A stretch of 38,408 nt of DNA from DASZXJ01 sp035545895. Lineage in GTDB: Bacteria; Planctomycetota; Phycisphaerae; Tepidisphaerales; Tepidisphaeraceae. Positions within the stretch are counted from its first letter, which is position 1, and every line of letters starts with the position of its first letter. The notes beneath the pieces are model-generated. The model was not told the DNA's origin. It did no database searches and saw nothing but the letters and a program-made list of their open reading frames with translations. Shown here one piece after another: positions 15,850 through 24,900 of the stretch. The translations under genes and the position numbers were made by a program. The stretch lies in the NCBI GenBank assembly GCA_035545895.1, contig DASZXJ010000241.1, positions 1-38,408 of the forward strand, given 5' to 3'.

Positions 15850-16815
15850 ATGCTGCGGAAATTCCTCGCTGCGGCTGCGGCTGCATTGCTCATTTGCGCC
15901 GGCTGCGACAAGAAAACCGGAAACACGGGACCAACCAGGGTCGTCCTGCAACTCAATTGGAAGCCCGAACCTGAATTCGGCGGCTTCTATGCAGCACAGT
16001 TGAACGGCAACTTTGCCAAGCATGGACTCGACGTCGAAATAACCCCCGGCGGCGCGAGCGCGCCAACCATTGAAATGGTCGGAGCGGGCACTGTCCCATT
16101 CGCGATCGTCAACGGCGATGAAATTGTCCGTGCCCGTTCCAAGGGAAATCTGGCGACCGCGCTGTTTGCGGTTTACCAGACCAATCCGCAGGGCATCATG
16201 ACCCAGGCCGCTCGCGGATTTAGAACCATCGAGGACATCTTCACACATCCCGGCACGCTCGCGATGGAAAGAGGGTTGCCCTATTCCGATTTCCTTCAGC
16301 AAAAGTACGGTTTTGACAAGGTAAAAATCGTTCCTTCCCCGTTTGGCAACCTTAGCCTTTACCGCGTCGATCGAAATTATTCGATGCAATGTTTTGTGAC
16401 GTCTGAGCCGCTTGCTGCAAAGAAAATGGGTGTTGAGCCGCAGACATTTCTGATCGCGGAGGCCGGTTACAACCCCTACACCACGGTTCTTGCTACCAGC
16501 GACAATTATCTCAAATCCAACCCGGCCATCGTCAAGGAAATGATCCAAGCCGTCCGCGAAGGCTGGCAGGAGTATCTGGCTAATCCCGACAAAACCAACT
16601 CGGTAATGGGCAAACTCAATCAAACAATGGATGCCGAAACCTTCAAAGCCAGCGCCGACGCTCAAAAAGGGTTGATTTTGAACGAAAGCACGGATGGATC
16701 CGATCTTGGCATGATGAGCGTTTCGCGATGGCAAACATTGATCCAACAACTGGCCGATCTAAAATCCATTGACAAGCTCGTACCGGCTCAAGAATGCTTT
16801 ACAAACGGCAAGTGA
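15850..16815 (+). CDS. NMT1/THI5-like ABC substrate-binding lipoprotein
   Basis: The substrate-binding component of the adjacent importer. The 321-residue product has a signal peptide with a plausible lipobox ending ICAGC, which would make Cys19 the lipidated residue. The mature protein has the NMT1/SsuA-like fold signature LQLNWKPEPEFGGFYAAQ, then NFAKHGLDVEITPGGAS. ThiY and related proteins share this LxLxWxP...GFYxA pattern and bind pyrimidine (HMP) precursors of thiamine. Other members bind sulfonates, riboflavin or aromatic compounds. No thiamine genes and no TPP riboswitch are seen here, so the ligand is open. GGAAG precedes the ATG. It is the last gene of the transporter operon. Confidence 0.88.
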   Translation: MLRKFLAAAAAALLICAGCDKKTGNTGPTRVVLQLNWKPEPEFGGFYAAQLNGNFAKHGLDVEITPGGASAPTIEMVGAGTVPFAIVNGDEIVRARSKGNLATALFAVYQTNPQGIMTQAARGFRTIEDIFTHPGTLAMERGLPYSDFLQQKYGFDKVKIVPSPFGNLSLYRVDRNYSMQCFVTSEPLAAKKMGVEPQTFLIAEAGYNPYTTVLATSDNYLKSNPAIVKEMIQAVREGWQEYLANPDKTNSVMGKLNQTMDAETFKASADAQKGLILNESTDGSDLGMMSVSRWQTLIQQLADLKSIDKLVPAQECFTNGK

Positions 16816-17031
16816 AGAACCTGATTGTTTGAATTCTGTCCGAATTGGCGGCTGGGCCACAGCAAAAATTTCGTTTGCGCATTTCAAGTGACACGTCCAC
16901 ACGACATATCAATTTTTTTTTCGAATGTTACAATGCCGTCCAACAATATGTACATTTGTATTTTGTCCTGCTTAGGATAGTCTGGAAGGAGTCGGATTAT
17001 CATCACGTTTGAGAATCGCCTGGTCACAGCC
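16816..17031 (+). other. leader of heme-PAS kinase gene
   Basis: About 215 bases between the transporter and the kinase genes. It includes an AT-rich stretch near 16905-16975 suitable for a promoter, although no clear hexamer pair is visible. No terminator hairpin follows the transporter operon. An in-frame TAG at 16978 limits how far upstream the kinase can begin. The frame from 16981 to 17031 is open but has no ATG, GTG or TTG. Confidence 0.45.
16986..17004 (+). promoter_or_regulatory. strong Shine-Dalgarno before ATT/ATC codons
   Basis: AAGGAG at 16986-16991 is the best ribosome-binding site in this part of the window. The codons at usual spacing and in the kinase frame are ATT (16996), ATC (16999) and ATC (17002), at 4, 7 and 10 bases. 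No standard start codon follows until the TTG at 17032, which is 40 bases away and has no Shine-Dalgarno of its own. This suggests initiation at a non-standard AUU or AUC codon. Confidence 0.45.
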
Positions 17032-18981
17032 TTGCAAACCAGCGCTTCCATCGCCAGCGCTGTTACCTTTTTTCTTGGTTGTCTGGTGCTGTTTGGCTGG
17101 GCGAAAGGAATCACTTTCCTTGAAAGCGTGTTCACTTCATCAGCCACGATGAAACCCAACACGGCAGTCAGCATAATGCTCGAAAGCGCCGCGGTTTTCA
17201 GCATTGCCACATTTGGTGAATCCAAGTCGGCGTACAAATGGGCCAAGTTCCTCGCCGCGCCCGCAATGGTGATTGTCATACTCACGCTTGTAGAACACGT
17301 CCTGAACGTGGATATGGGAATCGATTGGGCGATTTTCTCACCACCAGCGGGTGCGAAAGGCGCCCCACTGCCGGGAAGGATGTCGCCAATCACCGCGGCG
17401 GGACTGGCTGCCGCAGGTTCATCGCTTTTGCTGTCGGACATCAGGCGTCTGGCGCTGTTTTCGCAAATCCTGGCGTTGATCACACTGGCGCTCGGATTAC
17501 TGGCCTCGACCGGCTATCTCTACCAGGTTCCATCCCTTTACCGAATGCGCGCAGACGTCGGAGTGGCGATACATACGGCTATTTCCATGTTTGTTCTCGC
17601 GATAGCGATCCTATTTTCCCGGCCGACGATGGGACTTATGATCGGGTTCAGCAGCAATACCGCCACGGGTGTCATGGCGCGACGAATGCTCCCTGCCGCG
17701 ATTGTCATCCCATTGCTGATCGGTTGGCTCCAATTGATGGGCCAGCGAGAAGGCTATTACGGAGCAGAATTTGGCGTGTCCCTGCTCGTGCTGACAAACA
17801 TCGCTATTTTTGCAATGTTGATCGGTTGGAATACATCGATCCTGCACAGGCTCGATCAACGGAGCTCCGAAACCGCCAATGCGCTGCGCGCCAGTGAAAG
17901 CTACAAGGCCGCCATCCTCGATACTGCCGTCGATGCCATCATCACCATCGATACCAAGGGGACCATCGAGTCATTCAACCCCGCCGCCCAGAAAATGTTT
18001 GGATATGCTCCGACGGAGGTGATTGGCAGGAATGTCCGCATCCTGATGCCTCAACCCTATCGTGACGAGCACGATCGATATATCGCACAATATCTGGAAA
18101 CCGGCATCGAAAAGATCATTGGCATCGGGCGCGAAGTCATCGGACTGCGAAAGGATGGCTCGCAATTCCCCATGGATCTGGCTGTGAGCGAAGTGTCATT
18201 GGGGCACGGCGTGGCTTTTGCGGGAATCGTCCGAGACATTACGGAACGCAAGAGATCGGAGGAGTCGCTGGTCCGCCAAGCCGAGGAATTGACGCGATCA
18301 AACATAGAACTGGAACGATTCGCTTATGTGGCCTCGCACGATCTTCAGGAACCTGTACGGACCGTGATGAGTTTCTCACAACTACTCGAAAAACGCCTTG
18401 GAAATACTTTGGAGCCGCAAAGCAAGGAATTTCTCGATTTCATTACGGATGGCGTGATTCGGATGCATCACCTTATTAACGATCTTCTGGCCTATTCCCG
18501 CGTGAATTCGCAGGGTGCTGCGTTTATATCCACCAACTGCACGGAACTGGTTTCCAAAATTCTCAAAAACCTTCAAGCTTCGATTGAGTCGCAGCACGCC
18601 CAGATTGAGGTCGAGCCGTTGCCCACCATTCTGGCCGATTCAACGCAATTGGGACAGCTTTTTCAAAACCTTCTAGCCAATGCCCTGAAGTTTCACGGAC
18701 CACAGCCTCCGGAAATCCGCATCGGCGTGAAGGAAATTGCCGACGGTTGGCTTTTTCATATAAAGGATAACGGCATCGGTATTGCCAAGGAATATCACGA
18801 CCGGATTTTCGTCATATTTCAACGCCTCCATACGATTGAAGAATATGGAGGGACGGGAATTGGGCTTGCAATTTGCAAGAAAATTGTAGAGCGTCATGGG
18901 GGACGCATTTGGGTCGATTCATCCGTGGGCAGCGGTTCGACCTTTTATTTTTCGATCCCCCGGCGAGAAAGGCAGAAATGA
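17032..18981 (+). CDS. membrane histidine kinase with FixL-like heme PAS
   Basis: A 649-residue sensor kinase counted from the TTG. The true start may lie up to 12 codons upstream. About seven or eight hydrophobic helices fill residues 8-266. A PAS domain spans about 285-405 and closely resembles the heme PAS of FixL: YRDEHDRY with His347 at the FixL proximal-ligand position, and IIGIGR with Arg367 twenty residues later, plus the following GLRKDG and FPMDLAV. The kinase core has a phosphoacceptor His436 in ASHDLQEP (434-441). The ATPase has N-box NLLANALKFHG (546-556), DNGIGIA (579-585) and GGTGIGLAICKK (606-617). The HDLQEP type of DHp pairs with Rcp1-like receivers, which is exactly the next gene. 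The likely role is oxygen or gas sensing at the membrane, inferred from conserved residues. The stop overlaps the next gene. Confidence 0.85.
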   Translation: MQTSASIASAVTFFLGCLVLFGWAKGITFLESVFTSSATMKPNTAVSIMLESAAVFSIATFGESKSAYKWAKFLAAPAMVIVILTLVEHVLNVDMGIDWAIFSPPAGAKGAPLPGRMSPITAAGLAAAGSSLLLSDIRRLALFSQILALITLALGLLASTGYLYQVPSLYRMRADVGVAIHTAISMFVLAIAILFSRPTMGLMIGFSSNTATGVMARRMLPAAIVIPLLIGWLQLMGQREGYYGAEFGVSLLVLTNIAIFAMLIGWNTSILHRLDQRSSETANALRASESYKAAILDTAVDAIITIDTKGTIESFNPAAQKMFGYAPTEVIGRNVRILMPQPYRDEHDRYIAQYLETGIEKIIGIGREVIGLRKDGSQFPMDLAVSEVSLGHGVAFAGIVRDITERKRSEESLVRQAEELTRSNIELERFAYVASHDLQEPVRTVMSFSQLLEKRLGNTLEPQSKEFLDFITDGVIRMHHLINDLLAYSRVNSQGAAFISTNCTELVSKILKNLQASIESQHAQIEVEPLPTILADSTQLGQLFQNLLANALKFHGPQPPEIRIGVKEIADGWLFHIKDNGIGIAKEYHDRIFVIFQRLHTIEEYGGTGIGLAICKKIVERHGGRIWVDSSVGSGSTFYFSIPRRERQK

Positions 18982-19412
18982 TGGCGCAGTCGCTCGAAAT
19001 ACTTATGGTCGACGACAACCCGGCGGATGTTCGGCTGGCACAGGAGGCCTTCCGGGAAGGTAAAATATTCAATACCCTTAGCGTTGCCAAGGACGGCGTG
19101 GAAGCCATGGCGTACCTCCGCCGATTGGGCTCATTCGCCGCCGCTGCACGACCGGATTTGATCTTTCTCGATTTGAACCTACCCCGCAAGGATGGTCGCG
19201 AAGTTCTGGCGGAAATCAAGTCTGACCCGGATCTTTGCCGTATTCCCGTCGTTATCTTGACTACATCGAGTGCAGAAAGAGACATCATTAAGAGTTACGA
19301 TCTGCACGCAAATTGTTATATTGTCAAACCAGTGGACCTTGACAAGTTCATTGAGGTCATTCGAACCATTGAGCATTTCTGGCTGTCATCTGTAACGTTG
19401 CCGCCGAGATGA
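18978..19412 (+). CDS. Rcp1-like single-domain response regulator
   Basis: A 144-residue lone receiver domain with no output domain. It matches the Rcp1 family, the partners of phytochrome-type and HDLQEP-type kinases. Features are the acidic pair Asp12-Asp13 in MVDDNPAD, phospho-acceptor Asp65 in FLDLNLPRKDGREVL, LTTSSAERD, SYDLHANCYIVKPVDL with the conserved Lys, and the family-specific C-terminal IEHFWLSSVTLP. Its ATG at 18978 overlaps the kinase stop (ATGA); a second ATG at 18981 is an alternative. It overlaps the next gene in the same way. It is a likely phosphate shuttle between the membrane kinase and the following kinase or regulator. Confidence 0.9.
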   Translation: MMAQSLEILMVDDNPADVRLAQEAFREGKIFNTLSVAKDGVEAMAYLRRLGSFAAAARPDLIFLDLNLPRKDGREVLAEIKSDPDLCRIPVVILTTSSAERDIIKSYDLHANCYIVKPVDLDKFIEVIRTIEHFWLSSVTLPPR

Positions 19413-20926
19413 ATAGCAAACCAATCAAAGTTCTTCTCGTCGAAGATAACCCTGCCGACGCAGTGTTGATGCGCGAAACACTCGCTGAATCGCACTACGG
19501 CGAATTCAGTGTCACGGTGGTTTCGCGGCTTGATACAGCCATTCAGCGACTCACTGAGGAACCGTTCGACATCGTGCTTTTGGATCTGGGCCTGCCCGAT
19601 AGCCAGGGCTTGGATACTCTGAAGCGACTTCGAAAACAGTCGCGCGCCATACCACTGGTGGTTTTGACAGGTCTGAGCGACGAGGCAATGGGCGTCCAGG
19701 CGCTCCAAAATGGCGCGCAGGACTATCTTGTCAAGGGAGAAACCGCCGGCAATTTGATGGCGCGTGCCGTGCGTTACGCGATTGAGCGAAAAAACGCAGA
19801 AGAAGCATTTCTCGCATCGGAACAACGCCTTGCCTTAACCGTCGATGCCGTGCAGGTCGGCATATGGAGCTTTGACATTGCAACCGAAGTCATCACATGG
19901 TCCGATCAGGTCGCGCGATTGTTCGCCGTCGATCCATTGACCTTTGACGGCAAGCGAGAAACGCTCTTTCAATGCATTCATCCCGATGACCGCGAAGTGG
20001 TTCGCAATAGAATCAATGCAGCTCGAACCTCGGGTAAAGATTACACCAGCGAGTACCGGATCATATGGCCCGATGGAAGTCTCCATTGGATCGAGTCTCG
20101 GGGGCGGGTCATGCTCGACGATAATAAACGCCCCGTTCGAATAATGGGGACGGTTGTCGAGATCACCCAGCGTAAGCTCGCTGAAGAGGCGATGCGATCC
20201 CGCGATGCCGAATTGGCGCATTTGAACCGGGTCAACACGATGGGACAGATGGCGTCGGGCTTGGCTCATGAATTGAACCAACCCCTGAGCGCCATTTTGA
20301 ATTATGCGAGCGTTTGTCTGGCGCAGGCGGAATCGGACAAGGGATCCCGAAGCACGATTTTGATGGCGGTGCAGGAAATCATGAACGAAACCCGCCGCGC
20401 CGGAGCGATTATCAGCCGCATGCGGTCCTTTGTCCGAAAACAGCGCCCAAAAAATGAAGTCGTCGACATCAATCAACTCGTCACCGAGTCGTTGAGCATT
20501 CTTGAATTTGAGTTGCGCCACCAGAAAATCAGGCCCAAGATAAAACTAGCCGAAGGTTTACCGGGTGTGCTGGCGGACCCGGTGCAAATCGAGCAGGTTT
20601 TGGTCAATCTGATATATAACGCGCTGGAAGCGATGTCAGAAAAGACCCCGCCCGGAAATATGCTCCGACTGGAAACCAGACGCCGCGAAGATGGCGGGTC
20701 GGTCGAAATCAGCGTGATCGATTCCGGCTGCGGTGTTTCCGAGGAAACGATGGCACGGTTGTTCGAACCATTTTATACAACCAAATCCAAAGGCCTCGGG
20801 ATGGGGCTCAATATCAGCCGATCGATCGTTGAAGGTCACGGTGGCCGCCTGTCGGCAACACCCAATCCCGAAGGCGGCATGAGGTTTTCTTTCACACTTG
20901 CAATCGCAGAAGGTGCAACCCCATGA
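19409..20926 (+). CDS. REC-PAS histidine kinase (FixL/DctB-type core)
   Basis: A 505-residue soluble kinase with an N-terminal receiver instead of a membrane sensor. REC is at 6-125 (acidic Glu12-Asp13, phospho-acceptor Asp59 in LLDLGLPDSQG, Thr in VLTGLSDE, Lys108). PAS is at about 138-254 (GIWSFDI, HPDDR, EYRIIWPDGSLHWI). The DHp domain has His286 in SGLAHELNQPLSAILNYA, the form shared with FixL and DctB kinases. The ATPase has N-box NLIYNALEAM, DSGCGV, and GLGMGLNISRSIVEGHGG. There is no transmembrane segment. It overlaps both the Rcp1-like receiver and the FixJ-like regulator by four bases. The arrangement suggests phosphorylation of its REC by the upstream kinase modulates phosphotransfer to the FixJ-like regulator. 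Confidence 0.92.
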   Translation: MNSKPIKVLLVEDNPADAVLMRETLAESHYGEFSVTVVSRLDTAIQRLTEEPFDIVLLDLGLPDSQGLDTLKRLRKQSRAIPLVVLTGLSDEAMGVQALQNGAQDYLVKGETAGNLMARAVRYAIERKNAEEAFLASEQRLALTVDAVQVGIWSFDIATEVITWSDQVARLFAVDPLTFDGKRETLFQCIHPDDREVVRNRINAARTSGKDYTSEYRIIWPDGSLHWIESRGRVMLDDNKRPVRIMGTVVEITQRKLAEEAMRSRDAELAHLNRVNTMGQMASGLAHELNQPLSAILNYASVCLAQAESDKGSRSTILMAVQEIMNETRRAGAIISRMRSFVRKQRPKNEVVDINQLVTESLSILEFELRHQKIRPKIKLAEGLPGVLADPVQIEQVLVNLIYNALEAMSEKTPPGNMLRLETRRREDGGSVEISVIDSGCGVSEETMARLFEPFYTTKSKGLGMGLNISRSIVEGHGGRLSATPNPEGGMRFSFTLAIAEGATP

Positions 20927-21540
20927 ATCCAACCACGATTGTCCACATCGTCGATGACGACCCGGGTGTTCGCAAGAGCTTGCAAATGGTTTTAGAGTCC
21001 GCATCGCTCGCGGTCAAAGTATATGAATCAGCCGAGCGGTTTTTAGAGGATATGGATCTCTCGATTTCCGGATGCATTGTCCTGGATTTACGCATGCCCG
21101 GCATCGACGGAATCGAGCTGCTTCAGCGGCTGCGAACGGCAGGACATGAGATTCCAGTGATTGTCATCAGCGCGCACGCTGACGTTCCCACGGCGGTCCG
21201 CAGCATGAAGTTGGGTGCGGTCGATCTCCTGCAAAAACCGTTCGAGCCCAAAGCATTGCTCGAAATCGTTCGCCGCGCGGTTCAGAAAAGTGTCGAAATC
21301 AACCAGAAGCGAGCCGAGGAAAACGCCATCCGCAAGCGCTTGGCAGATCTCACGACACGCGAGTTGGAACTGCTCAGACTCGTCGTGGCAGGCAGGTCCA
21401 ATAAGCAGATCGCCTCGGATTTGAATATTTCGATCAAGACCGTCGCCAACCATCGTGCCAACCTGATGGCTAAAACACATGCACTAAATGCCGCCGACCT
21501 GACGCGCATCAGCACGATCGCCGGCATTAGGCCGCAGTAG
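20923..21540 (+). CDS. FixJ-like LuxR-family response regulator
   Basis: A 205-residue DNA-binding response regulator. The receiver is at 4-120 (Asp11-Asp13, phospho-acceptor Asp55 in IVLDLRMPGIDGIELL, ISAHADVPTAVRSMKLGAVDLLQKPF with the conserved Lys). This is the FixJ/TtrR/NodW pattern. A LuxR-type helix-turn-helix is at about 140-200 (LTTRELELLRLVVAGRSNKQIA, SIKTVANHRANLMAK). It is the last gene of the four-gene operon and overlaps the kinase gene by ATGA, so it is the likely transcriptional output of the cluster. Possible targets are the dyads in the intergenic region directly downstream, but that is inference. Confidence 0.93.
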   Translation: MNPTTIVHIVDDDPGVRKSLQMVLESASLAVKVYESAERFLEDMDLSISGCIVLDLRMPGIDGIELLQRLRTAGHEIPVIVISAHADVPTAVRSMKLGAVDLLQKPFEPKALLEIVRRAVQKSVEINQKRAEENAIRKRLADLTTRELELLRLVVAGRSNKQIASDLNISIKTVANHRANLMAKTHALNAADLTRISTIAGIRPQ

Positions 21541-21579
21541 GCTGTTCGCCGGTCATACGCCAGATAATCACATCGAATT

Positions 21580-21598
21580 CCGGTGGAAATTCCACCGG
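21580..21598. repeat. perfect 9-base-arm dyad after FixJ-like gene
   Basis: CCGGTGGAA (21580-21588) and TTCCACCGG (21590-21598) are perfect complements around a single A. It lies 40 bases after the stop of the FixJ-like gene and has no T-run. The minimal centre makes it a better candidate for a protein-binding operator than for a terminator hairpin. Confidence 0.6.
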
Positions 21599-21630
21599 CC
21601 GGTTCTTCCATCCACCCTGGCCCCCTTTTG

Positions 21631-21646
21631 TAGGCATAAATCCCTA
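21631..21646. promoter_or_regulatory. 16-base operator-like dyad
   Basis: TAGGCATAAATCCCTA has the symmetric form TAGG-n-AT-nn-AT-n-CCTA, with 12 of 16 positions in dyad symmetry. The size and AT-rich centre are suitable for a LuxR/FixJ-type dimeric regulator. It sits about 280 bases before the hybrid kinase start. Binding by the FixJ-like protein is a guess. Confidence 0.35.
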
Positions 21647-21692
21647 TGTATTTGAAGCAACTTCGATTCGATTTGACAACAGAAGCATCAAT

Positions 21693-21725
21693 TGCGGCAA
21701 ATTGATGAAACAACTCAATGCCGCA
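21693..21725. repeat. imperfect hairpin in intergenic region
   Basis: TGCGGCA (21693-21699) with TGCCGCA (21719-21725), and inner TTGA (21702-21705) with TCAA (21715-21718), form an 11-pair stem with a two-base bulge and a 9-base loop. No T-run follows on the plus strand. It may fold in a leader or small RNA. Confidence 0.5.
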
Positions 21726-21771
21726 CCGAAATGGGGGACGTGATTCGGTTTTAGTTCGAATACGAATCAAA

Positions 21772-21808
21772 ATCATCGCGCCGCTTTTAAGGGGGGCGGC
21801 GCGGTGAT
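21772..21808. repeat. long GC-rich hairpin before hybrid kinase
   Basis: ATCATCGCGCCGC (21772-21784) pairs with GCGGCGCGGTGAT (21796-21808) over 13 positions including one G-U pair, with an 11-base loop. It is the strongest RNA hairpin of this region. On the minus strand it is followed by TTTTGATT, but no minus-strand gene ends here. On the plus strand it lies 115 bases before the ATG of the hybrid kinase and may act in its leader. Confidence 0.55.
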
Positions 21809-21923
21809 CGAGATTCTCGCCAGATGAGGGCTGCCAAGATGGTGTTGTGGCGAAATGAAGCAGTCTAATGGACTCGTCCTCGCTTCGATCGCCATTCGTT
21901 TTTGAGGATTCGCAGGAGCGACC

Positions 21924-24900
21924 ATGCAGCGAAAAGAGAAATTCATCGTGAGGCTCGCCATGCGATTGCTGCGCTATGCTCCCGCCCTTCTTTCACTGGT
22001 TTTGACAGTTTCAGCGACATTCTGGTTCTGGAATTACCAAATCAGTCATCGCATGGCCGAGGCAATAGGCCTGACAAACGATGATTATGACATCCGGCTC
22101 AACGAATCGAAACAAGAAGTGGAGCATAGCTTTGACCGGGTGTACGACTCTCTTCGTTTGATTGCTGCTTTGCCCCGCCAAAGCAGCGATGTTTTTCAAG
22201 TGAGTGGCTTCTCCGGTGAATTGAAACCGGTCGTGGGGGCAATCTGCGACAATCTTCAGTCTGACATCGATATCTGCTCGATCACCGTGCTCCTCGTCAA
22301 TGCCAAGAGCGCTCATGGCCCGAGCACGCAAATAAGTTCCGATTATTCCGTTGAATTTGTTCAATATCGGCAGGCGCCTCGGTCTCGCGATACTGAGATC
22401 GAAGAGCAAAACATCATCGTAGAGCATGCACGATATCTCAAGTTGAGATTTCCATCGCCTCATGAACCGACCGACTTGAAATATCCCGCGGTCTCAACAG
22501 AGAAAATGGCAAGCATACCAATGCGGGAAAACGAAGAGCGGGACATCATCTACACGGTTCCACTTTACGGACCCGCTGGTGATTTTATCGGCGTGGTTTC
22601 TGCTTCTATTTCGCCGAACGTCTTTCGCAAGGAATTGGTCGATCCGGAATTCGTTCTGGTAAGCCCCTTGGCGGATTTTTATATTGCCGCGCCTGAAGCG
22701 GCCGCTGCGATTGGAACGGCTTGGAACGACGTCAAACATGGACGCACCGCACCGCAATATTCATTCTCAAAAATCGTCAATTGCGACGTTTCCGACGTTG
22801 ATCCGTGGGTCGTCGTTGCCGCCGTGCCTCCCGAGACCTTTTTCGCGACCGCCGACTTTCCTCCCATTCTGATCGAATCAAGAACCATTTTGATCGGTGG
22901 GCTTGGTTTTTCGAGCATGGTAACGCTTGCCGTCTGGTTGCTGAGCACCAGCCGCTCGCGGGCCATCGCCCGAGCCAAGGAAATGACGATCTCGCTGACA
23001 ACGGCAAAAGATGCCGCTGAAAAAGCAAATCACGCCAAAAGTGATTTTCTCGCGCGCATGAGTCATGAAATACGCACGCCACTCAACGGCGTGATCGGCA
23101 TGGTCGATTTGCTCAAGAAAATCGCGATTAATGAAACACAGGTTCGCTACGCAAACCTTGCCCACGAGTCGGCTGATATCCTCATGCTTGTCATCAACGA
23201 TATACTTGATCTTTCCAAAATCGAAGCTGGCAAAATTGAACTCGAGCAAATCGAGTTTGATCTTCACGGGTTGGTTGAAAACCTGACGGAATTGTTGAGT
23301 CCGATTGCTTCGAAGAAGAAGCTGGCGCTGGCGAGTTTCATACGCCCGGAAGTTCCAAAGCTGGTGGTTGGCGACCCCGGCCGAATCCGCCAGGTTCTGA
23401 CGAACCTCGTCAATAATGCCATCAAATTTACTTCACGAGGATTCATCAGCATTCGCACTTCGCTCGAACATCAGAACGGCCAGGAAGCGATTATACGATT
23501 TAAGGTGGAGGACACCGGCGTCGGCATCCCCCCGGACCGAATTGATCGACTGTTCAAAAATTTTTCGCAAGCGGACAATTCCACCACCCGCAAGTATGGC
23601 GGCACGGGCCTGGGCCTGGCCATTTCAAAAAGGCTTGTGGAAATGATGGGCGGAAGTATCGGCGTCCAGAGTGAAGAAGGACGCGGAACGACCTTCTGGT
23701 TTACACTTCAACTGTTTACCACAGCGCAGACGGAAACACGGGATAGCCGCGCCGTTTGCTCACCTCGCGACGTACGCCTTCTTGCCATAGAGCCGGATCC
23801 GACCTACCGGCAAATCCTTACTGAGCAATTTCAAGGATGGTTGTCCCCCGGCTGTGCAGTCGTCAGGCCGGAAGACGCAATGGACACGCTGTGTCGCGCT
23901 GCAGCCGAAGGTAATGCATTCAAGATCGCGTTGGTGGCCAGTCGTTTGCCCGAAATGCATAAGCTAATTGACCAGATTTATGCCGATCCGCAGTTCGAGG
24001 ATATCAAACTCATCGCCCTCATCGACGTCAATGAACGAACGGATGCAGCCGGCGTCCCGCCTGGTTTCTGTGCGCGCCTTCACAAACCTTTGACTCAATC
24101 CAGACTGATGGACGTGTTAGTCAATATCATCGGCAGCGATTGCAAAGAGACTTCTGAAACCAAAACTGATAGTCCAGTGATAGAGGATTCGCTCAAGGGC
24201 ATGCATTTGCTCGTGGCGGAAGACAATGAGATGAATCAGTTTGTCGCGCAGGAGATTCTCAAGCAGGCGGGTTGCACCTGCGACATCGTGGGCGACGGCA
24301 TATTGGCGGTCGAAGCATTTCAGCGAAGACACTATGACGCGATCCTGATGGATTGCCAGATGCCCGGCATGGATGGACTGGAGGCGGTCGCTCGAATCCG
24401 ACAACTTGAACATTCGACATCGGGCTTAATCCGCATTCCCATCATCGCTCTGACCGCTGAAGCCGTTCAGGGAGATCGAGAGCGATGCATCAAAGCAGGT
24501 ATGGACGGTTATGTGAGCAAACCAATCGACGCAAAGGATCTCTTTGCAACCATTCGATCATTGGTCGGGACCCGGACAGACGGGCGAAATGGCGCGGTCG
24601 CGTTCACGACAACTCTTCCACCATCTCCGGAGCCGATTGCCGCAAAGAACCTGAACACCGTTGATTCACCGTTCGACCTGAAAGCCTTGCTCAATCGATG
24701 CATGAACGACATCGCGTTTGCCAGCAATACGCTTGAAAAATTTGGGCGGCGTGCATCGGAAGACATCGAACTGCTTCGTCGAAGTTTGTCGGCGGGCAAC
24801 ATCGCTGACGTCAATCGCCTGGCCCACAACCTTAAAGCCATCGCCGGACATGTCGCCGCAGCTTCATTATGTAAGGTCGCTTACGAGTTGGAACAAGCCA

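Larger units (their letters stand above)
21541..21923 (+). other. 383-base intergenic region with several dyads
   Basis: No gene is seen. The region separates the FixJ-like operon from the next signalling operon and carries four distinct inverted repeats, listed separately. AGGAG six bases before the ATG at 21924 is the Shine-Dalgarno of the downstream hybrid kinase. The density of dyads suggests terminator, operator or leader-RNA functions, or a small RNA. Confidence 0.6.

Noticed and set aside
15367..16749. 460-codon open frame antisense to the permease and binding-protein genes
   Set aside because: The plus-strand genes are unambiguous ABC components with all motifs; the antisense product has no family features.
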